Assembly (NCBI GenBank): GCA_016779265.1
Contig: JADHNY010000007.1
Coordinates: 1 to 64,000, forward strand
DNA: 64,000 bases
DNA from: Pirellulales bacterium
Lineage (GTDB): Bacteria > Planctomycetota > Planctomycetia > Pirellulales > UBA1268
Reading direction: 5' to 3'
The translations under genes and the position numbers were made by a program. Positions 56,368 through 64,000 of the stretch are shown here, piece by piece. Under the pieces are notes generated by a model. That model ran no database searches, was not told the origin of the DNA, and worked only from the letters and a program-made list of their open reading frames with translations. How positions within the stretch are numbered: the first letter of the stretch is position 1; each line of letters begins with the position of its first letter.

Positions 56368-57321
56368 ATGCAGCAGACCAAAGACCTCCTCCGCGTGCGG
56401 CAGACCGTGCGGCAGACCCTGCGTCAGGTGTTTGATGAGCGAGGCTTCCTCGAAGTCGACACGCCCGTGTTGTCGATGGAGGTGCTGCCCGAAGCGCACA
56501 TTGACCCGCTACGTGTCACAGTCGCCGGAGGCCACGAGCGATTTCTCCAAGCCAGTCCAGAAGCCCTGATGAAGCGACTTCTGGCTGCCGGTTCTGGTCC
56601 GATCTACCAGCTTGCGCATGTCTTTCGAGATGGCGAACGTGGTCACCGGCATGACATCGAGTTTCTCCTCTGGGAGTGGTATGCCCCCGGCACGGGCCTC
56701 GATGAGACCGCCGAGCTGATCGACGCCGTGATGCGGTCTACACTCGGCACGTCAGGACTCGAACGCATCAGCTGCAAGGAGGCCTTTCACCAACATGCTG
56801 GCGTCGACCTGGCCACGGCCCACGCCGATGCACTCGCCACCGCCGCAACGGATGCCGGCATCACGCTTCCGCAGGGCTGGCAGCTCGACCCTGTCGATGT
56901 TCAGTTCGACCGTCTCTTTGAACTGCTGCTCTCTGAGGCGGTGGCTCCGCAACTGGGGCACTGCCAGCCAACAATGCTCGAGGCGTGGCCTCCGTCGCAA
57001 GCTGCCTTTGCCCGTCTCGATCCCACAACTCCCTCTTCGGCTCGCCGCTTCGAGCTGTTTGTTCGTGGGGTGGAGCTGATCAACGGCTGGGAAGAAGAGA
57101 CCTCCGCTCACGAGCTCCGGAGACGCATCGACGATACGAACACCGCTCGGAAACTCGATAACCGAGCAGCACTGCCGGTCCCAGAGCGGCTGATCGCTGC
57201 CCACGAGGCCGAGATGCCCGAGGGGACTGGAGCCGCTCTCGGTTTCGATCGACTTGTCATGCTCGCCGCCGAACAGGCGTCTATCGATCAGGTGCGGTGT
57301 TTTACGTCCGACAGTGCTTAA
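56368..57321 (+). CDS. epmA: EF-P beta-lysylation ligase (EpmA/GenX, LysRS-like)
   Basis: Paralogue of the class II lysyl-tRNA synthetase catalytic domain without the anticodon-binding domain; in E. coli it attaches beta-lysine to translation factor EF-P. 317 residues. Class II motifs are intact: FLEVDTPVLSMEVLPEAHIDPLRV, FLQASPEALMKRLLAAGSGPIYQLAHVFRDGERG with the motif-2 Arg, and the motif-3 GTGAALGFDRLVMLAA. VELINGWEE is also family-typical. Neither efp nor epmB is in the window, so the target is inferred. It lies 41 bases after the Usp gene and convergent to the next gene. Confidence 0.92.
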   Translation: MQQTKDLLRVRQTVRQTLRQVFDERGFLEVDTPVLSMEVLPEAHIDPLRVTVAGGHERFLQASPEALMKRLLAAGSGPIYQLAHVFRDGERGHRHDIEFLLWEWYAPGTGLDETAELIDAVMRSTLGTSGLERISCKEAFHQHAGVDLATAHADALATAATDAGITLPQGWQLDPVDVQFDRLFELLLSEAVAPQLGHCQPTMLEAWPPSQAAFARLDPTTPSSARRFELFVRGVELINGWEEETSAHELRRRIDDTNTARKLDNRAALPVPERLIAAHEAEMPEGTGAALGFDRLVMLAAEQASIDQVRCFTSDSA

Positions 57322-57342
57322 TGGACGCAGTGCTTAATGGGC

Positions 57343-58017
57343 TTAGAGCAGTTCGTGGTCTGTCACGAGCCAGCGGTCAGTGTCACTGGTAAACGGGTCG
57401 CGGCGAACCGTGACGTCCAACAGCACCTCGCCTGTGCCCGACTGATCGCAGGGAATACCGAGCGTAACAATCCAGCTCTTCCCCTCCCTATCCTCCGCCC
57501 GCGCCTGTTCAACCCGCGGCTCCACCGCTCCACAGGAGGTGACCGCAGCGATGCTCGGCATCTTGGCGAACTTTTCCCGCACTTCTTTGCCGGCCTCACC
57601 ATCAAGCGGCCCTGACGACTGCGGCATCAACGTCTCAGGGAGCGCGTCGTAGCGACACATCACCAGAGCATCCTCCCGACGCCCTTCTCCGACAGCCACC
57701 ACAAACGCCTCTGCCACCGCAACCGCCCTGCCCTTGGCTCCGTTCAACGAAACCACCTGATAGACACTCGATTGCAGTGCAAAACCGACAGAGAGCGCAA
57801 GGCCCGCAACGGCCGCAAGACGCCCCGCTTTCGGTGCATCCTCTCGCCCAACATCTGCCAGGGCAGCAACCGAAAGTCCGACGCCAATCAGAGGCACCAC
57901 GAGGAACAGCGGATTCGCCACCGCAGCAGCAGCAGCAACGCCGACAACAGCTGCCGCGACCGCCAGCCGGCTCACCGGGAGATAACCGCCCTCGTGGTCG
58001 TGTGTGTGATCTGTCAT
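57343..58017 (-). CDS. Membrane protein of unknown function (DUF-like, DUF4190-like N-terminus)
   Basis: The start at 58017 (MTDHTHDHEGGYLPV) has GAAGAGAG upstream; the track start at 58290 overlaps cvpA. 224 residues. Two or three hydrophobic helices (LAVAAAVVGVAAAAAVANPLFLVVPLIGVGLSVAALADV, AGLALSVGFALQSSVYQVV) precede a soluble C-terminal domain of about 130 residues (CRYDALPETLMPQ, GKSWIVTLGIPCDQSGTGEVLLDVTVRRDP). A His-rich cytoplasmic start (HTHDHE) is notable. It is the last gene of the leftward string from thiS through pilT and cvpA. The function is unknown. Confidence 0.72.
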   Translation of the reverse strand: MTDHTHDHEGGYLPVSRLAVAAAVVGVAAAAAVANPLFLVVPLIGVGLSVAALADVGREDAPKAGRLAAVAGLALSVGFALQSSVYQVVSLNGAKGRAVAVAEAFVVAVGEGRREDALVMCRYDALPETLMPQSSGPLDGEAGKEVREKFAKMPSIAAVTSCGAVEPRVEQARAEDREGKSWIVTLGIPCDQSGTGEVLLDVTVRRDPFTSDTDRWLVTDHELL

Positions 58018-58072
58018 CGCATCTCTCTTCGTACCCATCAACTCTTGGCAGTCAGAACGAAAGCCATCAACC

Positions 58073-58714
58073 CTACTGAGCCGACTCCGCTCCCAAAGCC
58101 TTCGCATTGCCAGCCCGACGATCGCCATACCGCAGCACAAAATCTGCGTTCCGGTCAAAAACGGGAGCCTCGCCCTCTGCAGCCGTGGAAAAAGGCCCGT
58201 CAGGCCCGGTTCCTCCTCGCACCCAGGCAAGCCACTTTCGATCCGGTGCGAGGCCGAGAAACATTCGTGCGTCCGGCGTTGGCTGTACACCTTCGCGGGA
58301 GAGCGGCGTCATATGGAACGTCATCGCGGTGAAACAGACCACCACCCAGGCCGTTAACACTCCGAGCAGCACACCGCCCCCAAGATCGAGCAGCTTGGGA
58401 AAAGGCACGCGAGTCCGAGACATCAGCCAGGTGACAATGCGGAGCACGAGCAGGATCACAAGAAACAAGGCCCACGCAGCGGCAGCATCGAGGAACTGTC
58501 CAAATGGAGGCATGAGACCTCCTTGGTTTTCGCCTCCGTCAGCAACGTTGACGAAGCGGTCACCAAGCGTGGCGAGCGGCTCATACCAGGCAGTCGCCAT
58601 CGTGGCCGCCACAAGGACATTGAGAAACCGCAGCATCCCACCCCAAAGCCGCTCACGAGCGACGAGCCCCGTGACAGCGAGAAACATCACCACCAACAAG
58701 ATTGTGGGTATCAC
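58073..58714 (-). CDS. CvpA-family membrane protein
   Basis: 213 residues with four hydrophobic helices in the CvpA pattern: MIPTILLVVMFLAVTGL, FLNVLVAATMATAWYEPLA, FLDAAAAWALFLVILLVLRIVTWLM and LLDLGGGVLLGVLTAWVVVCFT. The GGGVLLGVLTAWVVV segment corresponds to the most conserved part of the family. CvpA is linked to colicin V export and envelope stress in other bacteria; its molecular role is unclear. The C-terminus is soluble and charged. It starts 21 bases after the GspE-like gene and is likely co-transcribed with the pilus ATPase genes. Confidence 0.85.
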   Translation of the reverse strand: MIPTILLVVMFLAVTGLVARERLWGGMLRFLNVLVAATMATAWYEPLATLGDRFVNVADGGENQGGLMPPFGQFLDAAAAWALFLVILLVLRIVTWLMSRTRVPFPKLLDLGGGVLLGVLTAWVVVCFTAMTFHMTPLSREGVQPTPDARMFLGLAPDRKWLAWVRGGTGPDGPFSTAAEGEAPVFDRNADFVLRYGDRRAGNAKALGAESAQ

Positions 58715-58735
58715 AGTGTCGCCTTCTTGCCTTCG

Positions 58736-60547
58736 TTAGCTCTTCTGAAGCACCCGCTGCCGCTCTTCGAGAGACGTCTCCCCGGCAAGCACCATGTCGA
58801 GTGCAGCCACACCCAGCGGCCGCATACCATCCTTCACCGCCGCCTGTGAAAGCAGTTTTCGGTCACCCTTGAGGATGGCCTTGGAGAAGTTCTCACCACC
58901 AGCGAGTTCAAAGATGCCTGTGCGACTGGCATATCCAAGACCTCGACAGAGTCGACAGCCGATCGGTGAGGCACGCCACAGCTGTGGCACTCGCTCCACC
59001 GGCACCCGCAGCTTCGCAGCCAGGTCTGGAGGCGTCGCAAAAGCCTCTCGGCATCGAGGACAGAGCCGCCGCAGCAGCCTGCCTGCAAGCACACCAACAA
59101 CGGCGTGCGAGAGTGCCTCACGAGAAACGCCAAGCTTCAGCAGCTGCGCCACGGCATCAATCGCATCGGTTGCTGGCACGCTGACAATCACCAGCTGATC
59201 GCTCGCAGCCATCTCCACCAGCCGCTTGGCGAGTTCTGGATCGCTGAGATCCCGCGTCACAATGCCCTGCGGATACGAACGCATGGCCTGCGTGAGTGCA
59301 TCGAGCGGTGAGATGCCCCCCGCCGCGTCCCAGGTGCACCGCTTCACATTCTGGATCTCGATCGGGGGATCGTGTGCATCTTCAAGAGAGGCAAAATCAC
59401 GGACCATGCGGTCAGCGGCATTCACCACAACGTCAAAGGTTGTGGGAAGGCCATTGGAGGCCGCCGCTGCCAACACGATCAGACCCCGGTCGTAACTCAA
59501 CAGGGTCTGCAGCTTCTCAGCGACCTTTTCGGAGACACCCAGCTCTGTGATCGTCGTCAGCGGCTTGATCGGCAGCTGCAGACTGACCACTGCACGCTCC
59601 AACGCATCGCTCGAGGCCACCTCCAAGCTGAGCGGGATCTTCTTACCATCCGACAGGGCAACACATTTACCTTGGCGACGTGACTTCTTGCCCGGCACAT
59701 CGATGCGACAGACACGCTCCAGTGCAGCAACAGCACCAGCGGCTGCTTTCGGAGTTGGAGCGGGTACGTTCTCCCACTCTTCGTCCTTCTTGCTGGCGAA
59801 GACTCCCTGGGCCGCCGGCTTTCGCGGCGTCGACCAGACCCCATCAACGAGCTGTCGCACCGTTGCGGTGGCTGCGTTTCGCTCCACCATCAGCTTCATG
59901 GACCGAGCCGCAATAGCGATGGAGAGCAGGCCTGCTGCATCCTGGGCGGCCTGCGCCTCATCCTCACTGTTGGCCATCATCGGCGTGCCGTCGGCATCGG
60001 CCAGCTGCACCTCCGGCAGTGAGTCTTTCACTTCCTTCGGTGGACGCTTGATCTTGATGCCCATCGGACGCAGCGCATCGGCCGCACAATCGAGAATGTG
60101 TCCGGGCGTGAGCACTTTTTCATGATTCGGCGCTCGGCCGTTCCGCACAAAGACGTACGTAAAGGTCGGCACCGCCCAGGCCACCCCCATGATCGCGAGC
60201 CCTGCGATCGCCGAGGGAATCCACCAGGCAATCACCGCTGCCAGGAAAAATGGGAACGTCATCGCCATCGGCCAGACAGTGGCCGATAGATTCCAACGCC
60301 CCATGTCTTTGGCAACCCAGCTCGAGCAGCCTGCCCAGAGCGGAATCCAGAGCCACCAGAGCACTACCAGCAGGATCGAAAGCCCACCCCCTGGGCCACG
60401 CTCAAACCAGTTCTTTGAATCTGCAGGCCAGTCGGCTGCAAATACCTGTGAGGCGACCAGCATCCCACAGCACGCCAAGGCCAGTGCTTGAGGAGAGAGC
60501 CCACCGGGAACCGCTGTTAGCTTTGCTGCTCTGTTCACGTGCATCAA
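58736..60547 (-). CDS. Membrane-anchored GspE/PilB-like protein lacking ATPase motifs
   Basis: 603 residues. The N-terminal 135 residues hold a possible signal and three transmembrane helices (ILLVVLWWLWIPLWAGC, TVWPMAMTFPFFLAAVIAWWIP, IAGLAIMGVAWAVPTFTYVFV), unlike cytoplasmic GspE. Residues about 270-600 follow the GspE/PilB fold (ISPLD..., LLRRLCPRCREAF, IGCRLCRGLGYASRTGIFEL) with the tetracysteine zinc site (496, 499, 531, 534). The Walker A position reads VLAAAASNGLPTT instead of GPTGSGKTT, and the Walker B and His boxes (DPELAKRLVEMAASDQLVIVSVPATDA) are changed. It is probably not an ATPase. It overlaps pilT by four bases and may act as a membrane receptor or partner for it. Confidence 0.85.
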   Translation of the reverse strand: MMHVNRAAKLTAVPGGLSPQALALACCGMLVASQVFAADWPADSKNWFERGPGGGLSILLVVLWWLWIPLWAGCSSWVAKDMGRWNLSATVWPMAMTFPFFLAAVIAWWIPSAIAGLAIMGVAWAVPTFTYVFVRNGRAPNHEKVLTPGHILDCAADALRPMGIKIKRPPKEVKDSLPEVQLADADGTPMMANSEDEAQAAQDAAGLLSIAIAARSMKLMVERNAATATVRQLVDGVWSTPRKPAAQGVFASKKDEEWENVPAPTPKAAAGAVAALERVCRIDVPGKKSRRQGKCVALSDGKKIPLSLEVASSDALERAVVSLQLPIKPLTTITELGVSEKVAEKLQTLLSYDRGLIVLAAAASNGLPTTFDVVVNAADRMVRDFASLEDAHDPPIEIQNVKRCTWDAAGGISPLDALTQAMRSYPQGIVTRDLSDPELAKRLVEMAASDQLVIVSVPATDAIDAVAQLLKLGVSREALSHAVVGVLAGRLLRRLCPRCREAFATPPDLAAKLRVPVERVPQLWRASPIGCRLCRGLGYASRTGIFELAGGENFSKAILKGDRKLLSQAAVKDGMRPLGVAALDMVLAGETSLEERQRVLQKS

Positions 60548-61698
60548 CGAACTCCGATGCCCTTGAGCGCCATCTGCAGTGCCTCTTTGTTTGGGGCGAT
60601 TGCAAGGGCATCTTTCCGATCGATCAGTTCCTGGTCGATGAGGCTCTTGAGGCTCATCGTGAAGTCTTGCATGCCTTCCTTCTCCGACTTCTTGATGTGG
60701 TCGGGAAGCGACTCATCCTGACCTTCCAGGACATACTTCCGCACCAGTGGGTCAAACAGCATCAGTTCAACCACCGGCACACGACTCACCCCTGGCTTGA
60801 TCGACTTCAGCAGTTTCTGAGCCACGATGCCCTTCATGTTGAAGGCCAAGGCACTACGAATCGCACCACGTTCTTCCTCTGGAAACAGGTCGAGAATACG
60901 CGTGATCGTGGTCGCCGCACTGGAAGCGTGGATCGTTCCAAACACGAGATGCCCTGTCTCCGCCGCATGCACAGCGGTCATGAACGTTTCATGATCTCGC
61001 ATCTCACCGACAAGGATGATGTCTGGGTCTTCTCGCACCGCATGTTTCATGCCGACCGAGAAGTCGATCACATCCTGCCCCACCTCACGCTGATTGATCA
61101 GGCACTTGTCTTCCGTGAAGACAAACTCGATCGGATCTTCGAGGGTCAGGATGTGCTTGCGGTAGTTCTGATTGATGTAGTTGAGAATCGAGGCGATCGT
61201 CGTACTCTTGCCCGACCCGGTCACACCTGCGAGCAGGATGAGGCCCTGATCAAAATGGCAGAGTTTCTCGATCGCCGGAGGAAGAAACAGCCCTTCAAAG
61301 TTCGGGATGCTGTTGTTGACGCGGCGGGAGACCATCCCAAGCGCTCCCTGCTGCCGCAGGATGTTGACTCGAAATCGCCACACCACGCCATCGACCTCGA
61401 CGGTGTAGGCAAAGTCAGCACCGCCATCACGCTCGAGGATCTCCATGCGACGCTTGTCGAGCATCGGCATGATCAGCTGTTCCATCTTTTCTTCGCTGAT
61501 CACATCCGCCTTGAGGGGCTGCAGTGAGCCCTTGACCCGAACGTAGGGAGGCTTGCCAGACTTCAGATGCAGGTCGCTACCCTCGAGCTTGACCAGGGCG
61601 GTAAACAGCCTGTCAATCTCAAGCTTTCGGCGTTTGCCTTCCGCGGGAACCGGAGCAGGAGCAGACGCCTGAGGAGGCGGAGTCGTGATCGTGGCCAT
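60544..61698 (-). CDS. pilT: Type IV pilus retraction ATPase PilT-like
   Basis: Hexameric ATPase that depolymerises type IV pili or works in a related machine. The ATG at 61698 or the GTG at 61704 could start it; the GTG overlaps the hisF stop. About 384 residues. Walker A is GVTGSGKS (157-164), the Asp box ILTLEDPIEF, Walker B IILVGEMRD and the His box GHLVFGTIHASSA are intact. The PilT-type AIRSALAFNMKGIVAQKLL (normally AIRxxLAxxLxGVxxQ) is present. The gene lies between hisF and the GspE-like gene, with four-base overlaps on both sides. No pilin genes are visible in the window. Confidence 0.94.
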   Translation of the reverse strand: MATITTPPPQASAPAPVPAEGKRRKLEIDRLFTALVKLEGSDLHLKSGKPPYVRVKGSLQPLKADVISEEKMEQLIMPMLDKRRMEILERDGGADFAYTVEVDGVVWRFRVNILRQQGALGMVSRRVNNSIPNFEGLFLPPAIEKLCHFDQGLILLAGVTGSGKSTTIASILNYINQNYRKHILTLEDPIEFVFTEDKCLINQREVGQDVIDFSVGMKHAVREDPDIILVGEMRDHETFMTAVHAAETGHLVFGTIHASSAATTITRILDLFPEEERGAIRSALAFNMKGIVAQKLLKSIKPGVSRVPVVELMLFDPLVRKYVLEGQDESLPDHIKKSEKEGMQDFTMSLKSLIDQELIDRKDALAIAPNKEALQMALKGIGVR

Positions 61699-61700
61699 GG

Positions 61701-62561
61701 TCACACCGAGCGGGACGAGGAATCGGACAGGGAGGCAGTTGACGGGGCCGACGACACATGCGTTCGATCTCGAGCATCCTCGACAGGACGAACCGGAATC
61801 CCCCGTTTGGCAAACAGCTGCTTTACCTCACGGATCGTACACTGCCCGAAGTGGAAGATGCCAGCGGCCAGCGCCGCATCCGCCATCCCCATGCCAGGGC
61901 CGCGATCGACGGCATCAGCAAGGTGTTCTGGGCAACCTGCACCGCCGCTGGCGACGACCGGAATCGACACGGCCTGACTGACTGCTGCAGTGATCTCAAG
62001 GTCGTAACCGTTGCGGGTGCCGTCACGATCCATGCAGGTCAACACAATCTCGCCCGCACCGAGCTGTTCCACCTGTCGGGCCCAGGCCACCGCCTCCAAG
62101 CCAGTCGGCACACGACCACCGTTGATGAAGACTTCCCAGACTTCGCGACCGTCGCGGACCACCCGCTTCGGGTCGATGTTCACCACCGTGGCACAGCTCC
62201 CAAGTCGATCTGCCACCGCAGTCACCAGCTCCGGCGTTTTCACAGCTGAGGAGTTGATGCTGACTTTCTCAGCACCAGCCTGCACAAGTTCAGCAGCATC
62301 AGCGAGCGTGCGAATGCCACCACCGACGGTGAACGGCATAAAAATCGTCTCTGCCACCTGACGCACCATGTCGAGCATGATCGACCGGCCTTCATGGCTG
62401 GCGGTGATGTCGAGAAAAACGAGCTCGTCAGCACCCTCCGCTTCATACCTGGCTGCAACGGCAACGGGATCGCCAGCATCGACGAGTTCGAGGAACTTCG
62501 TTCCTTTCACCACCCGTCCTTTTTCGACATCGAGGCATGGGATGATTCGCTTCGCGAGCAT
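61701..62561 (-). CDS. hisF: Imidazole glycerol phosphate synthase cyclase subunit
   Basis: Forms imidazole glycerol phosphate and AICAR from PRFAR and ammonia in histidine synthesis. The start at 62561 ([12 protein letters not shown]) overlaps the thiG stop in TGATG. The catalytic Asp in IPCLDV and the second in VVNIDPKRV are present, with the phosphate-binding motifs FTVGGGIRT and [11 protein letters not shown]. About 286 residues, including a low-complexity Ser/Thr/Arg tail (after about 255) beyond the usual length. The hisH partner is not in the window. Its 3' end is close to or overlaps pilT, so its expression is coupled to it. Confidence 0.95.
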   Translation of the reverse strand: MLAKRIIPCLDVEKGRVVKGTKFLELVDAGDPVAVAARYEAEGADELVFLDITASHEGRSIMLDMVRQVAETIFMPFTVGGGIRTLADAAELVQAGAEKVSINSSAVKTPELVTAVADRLGSCATVVNIDPKRVVRDGREVWEVFINGGRVPTGLEAVAWARQVEQLGAGEIVLTCMDRDGTRNGYDLEITAAVSQAVSIPVVASGGAGCPEHLADAVDRGPGMGMADAALAAGIFHFGQCTIREVKQLFAKRGIPVRPVEDARDRTHVSSAPSTASLSDSSSRSV

Positions 62562-63466
62562 CAACAAGCCTCCTTTCCTGCCGTCTCGGCCGGACCGCCA
62601 ACGAGGCCAACGTCAGGACTTGAGGCTGTGGCATAGAGCTTCTTGGGAATCCGTCCGGCAAGAAATGCCTGTCGGCCCGCCTCGCAGGCCGCTGCCATTG
62701 CACGAGCCATCCGCAGGGGATCCGCCGCATGGGCGATCGCTGTGTTGAGGAGCACGCCGTCGACACCGAGCTCCATCGCAGCTGCGACGTCACTGGCTGT
62801 TCCCACGCCAGCATCGACGATAACAGGATAGGTCGGATCCCCATCTTTCAGGTATTCCATGCAGATGCGGAGGTTGTTGGCATTGAGGATGCCCTGTCCT
62901 GAGCCGATCGGGCTGCCTGCGGGCATCACACTTGCCGCGCCCGCCTCCTTGAGCCGACGAGCGAGCACGGGATCATCGCTGGTGTAGACCAGCACCGCGA
63001 AACCGTCGTTGACAAGCTCCGCCGTGGCCTCGAGCGTGCCCACGGGATCAGGCAGCAGCGTCTTGGTGTCGCCGAGCACCTCCAGCTTGACCCACTCACT
63101 CCCAGGATTGCCAAGGTCTCGCAGCAGTTCACGCCCCAGCCGAGCAACCCGCACCGCCTCGTCTGCGGTAAAGCAGCCTGCCGTGTTGGGTAAGAGCGTG
63201 TAGCGATCGGTGTCGAGGTGGTCGAGGATGTTTTCGCCTGCCGCATTCACCAGCCGTTCCCGACGCACCGCGACGGTCACGCAGTCTGTCCCCGAGATCG
63301 CCAGGCACTCGGCCATCTCCGCGTAGCTACGGTATTTGCCTGTGCCTACGACCAACCGGCTCGCAAACTGTCGATTGGCCACGACCAGCGGTGGGTCGCG
63401 AGGATCTTCAGCAATGGGGCTCGGCGATCCAGTGGCAGCCGGCGAAGTCGTCGGAGAAGTGGTCAT
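62561..63466 (-). CDS. thiG: Thiazole synthase
   Basis: Builds the thiazole phosphate of thiamine from DXP, dehydroglycine and ThiS thiocarboxylate. I prefer the ATG at 63466; a TTG at 63484 is in the track. About 301 residues. The Schiff-base Lys is in WVKLEVLGD, and the barrel motifs [43 protein letters not shown] and [31 protein letters not shown] are intact. The N-terminal 30 residues are Ser/Thr/Pro-rich. It lies 133 bases after thiS and is translationally coupled to hisF. Confidence 0.95.
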   Translation of the reverse strand: MTTSPTTSPAATGSPSPIAEDPRDPPLVVANRQFASRLVVGTGKYRSYAEMAECLAISGTDCVTVAVRRERLVNAAGENILDHLDTDRYTLLPNTAGCFTADEAVRVARLGRELLRDLGNPGSEWVKLEVLGDTKTLLPDPVGTLEATAELVNDGFAVLVYTSDDPVLARRLKEAGAASVMPAGSPIGSGQGILNANNLRICMEYLKDGDPTYPVIVDAGVGTASDVAAAMELGVDGVLLNTAIAHAADPLRMARAMAAACEAGRQAFLAGRIPKKLYATASSPDVGLVGGPAETAGKEAC

Positions 63467-63599
63467 CGATACGACGGTTTTCAAAGGAGAGATCGGGTGG
63501 CGGCCGCGGGAGCTGCCTTAGTCAGCCCCGATCATACGACACCCAGCCAGCCGCCCGAAAAAACCGACGGAGAGGTGCCACGACACACACTCGACGGCT

Positions 63600-63848
63600 T
63601 TAGCCACCGCCGACGAGGGTCACGATCTCCAGCTGGTCGCCATCAGCAAGCATCCGCTCACCGAGCAGACGTCGCGGCACCACGGTTCGATTGATCTCCA
63701 CCGCCAGAGGCCGGCCAGCGAGTCCCAGCCTCTCAAGCAGGTCCGTCACGGCTGAGGCTGCGGGCATCCGCAGCGACTCACCGTTGACGACCACAGACAC
63801 TTCGGCCGCCCCGTCTCCGGAGGCAGCTGAATCGGGCGAAGGGCACAT
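63600..63848 (-). CDS. thiS: Sulfur carrier protein ThiS
   Basis: Small ubiquitin-fold protein that delivers sulfur to ThiG as a C-terminal thiocarboxylate. The C-terminus ends in GGG (VTLVGGG), as required. VVVNGESLRMPAASAVTDLLERLGL and VAVEINRTVVPRRLL match the beta-grasp fold. 82 residues, with about 15 extra residues at the N-terminus compared with the E. coli protein; the start may be further in. It lies 24 bases after the truncated gene at the right edge and before thiG in the same direction. Confidence 0.93.
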   Translation of the reverse strand: MCPSPDSAASGDGAAEVSVVVNGESLRMPAASAVTDLLERLGLAGRPLAVEINRTVVPRRLLGERMLADGDQLEIVTLVGGG

Positions 63849-63872
63849 GCGGGGCTCCGACTGCAGAGAGGG

Positions 63873-64000
63873 TTAGGGTGTCGCGCCCCGCGGATTGGCC
63901 GTATCCAGCAAGACGAGTTCACTCGCGAAGCCCTTTTGAGCCTGCTGTGGACTCCACGGAATCCCGTAGGCGGCCGTCCGTCCTGTCGATGAGTCGGTGA
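63873..64000 (-). CDS. C-terminal fragment of an unidentified protein, cut by window edge
   Basis: Open for 42 codons from the window edge to a TAA at 63873-63875. The visible end includes TGRTAAYGIPWSPQQAQKG and terminates LLDTANPRGATP. The close spacing to thiS (24 bases) suggests the same transcript. The length is too short to identify; it could also be a chance open frame. A sequence to the right is needed to settle it. Confidence 0.4.
   Translation of the reverse strand, partial: TDSSTGRTAAYGIPWSPQQAQKGFASELVLLDTANPRGATP

Noticed and set aside
60250-61527. 425-residue plus-strand ORF
   Set aside because: It is antisense to pilT, which has all its motifs; high-GC codon bias leaves the opposite frame open.

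Overview
The window looks like chromosomal DNA from a high-GC planctomycete, probably a Pirellula/Rhodopirellula relative. This is inferred from gene content, not from a marker gene. The clues are a multi-domain 'planctomycete cytochrome c' protein (DUF1587/1592/1588 type), a Tat-exported Gfo/Idh/MocA oxidoreductase, a YTV-repeat protein, a fused sulfatase pair, a sigma-54 AAA+ regulator and many small secreted proteins of unknown function. I see no phage, insertion sequence, CRISPR array, rRNA or convincing tRNA. Genes are densely packed, with many 4-base start/stop overlaps.

Layout. 1-6.7 kb: a left-truncated haem protein behind an oxidoreductase, and divergent to them a redoxin/cytochrome/copper-monooxygenase/EF-hand fusion. 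6.7-10.5 kb: thiD, then the lipid-transport operon mlaE-mlaF-mlaD. 10.9-14.5 kb: the YTV protein with two 16-residue repeat arrays, a MerR-TPR protein and two small secreted proteins. 14.9-18 kb: a topoisomerase VI B subunit without a visible A subunit, and a Gly/Pro/Arg-rich secreted protein ending at a strong terminator. 18.2-24 kb: a POT transporter with a large insertion, a SpoU RNA methylase and three poorly known proteins. 24-30 kb: glgA, a secreted nucleoside-hydrolase-like protein and a double sulfatase with a sigma-54-like promoter upstream.

30-39.3 kb: a DinG-type helicase, argH, an exported repeat protein with a receiver-like domain followed by a sigma-54 activator, then lipB-like and lipA. 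39.3-49.3 kb: a 1336-residue orphan, a beta-propeller protein, a 50-residue membrane peptide with a coiled-coil partner, lnt, a lipoyl-like domain protein and an M28 peptidase. 49.7-57.3 kb: a TIGR03790-like protein, a thioredoxin-trypsin fusion, metG, a universal stress protein and epmA. 57.3-64 kb: a leftward gene string thiS-thiG-hisF-pilT-(GspE-like)-cvpA-membrane protein, entered from a gene cut by the right edge.

A recurring theme is protein families that have lost their diagnostic residues: a membrane-anchored GspE/PilB relative without Walker A beside an intact PilT, a LipB relative without its catalytic Lys/Cys pair, a lipoyl domain without the acceptor Lys, and a DinG missing one Fe-S cysteine. 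The PilT/pseudo-GspE pair is my best candidate for an undescribed system. Two genes absent from the ORF track were found by direct reading (1..2813 minus, partial; 45130..45282 minus, 50 residues), plus a fragment at 63873..64000.
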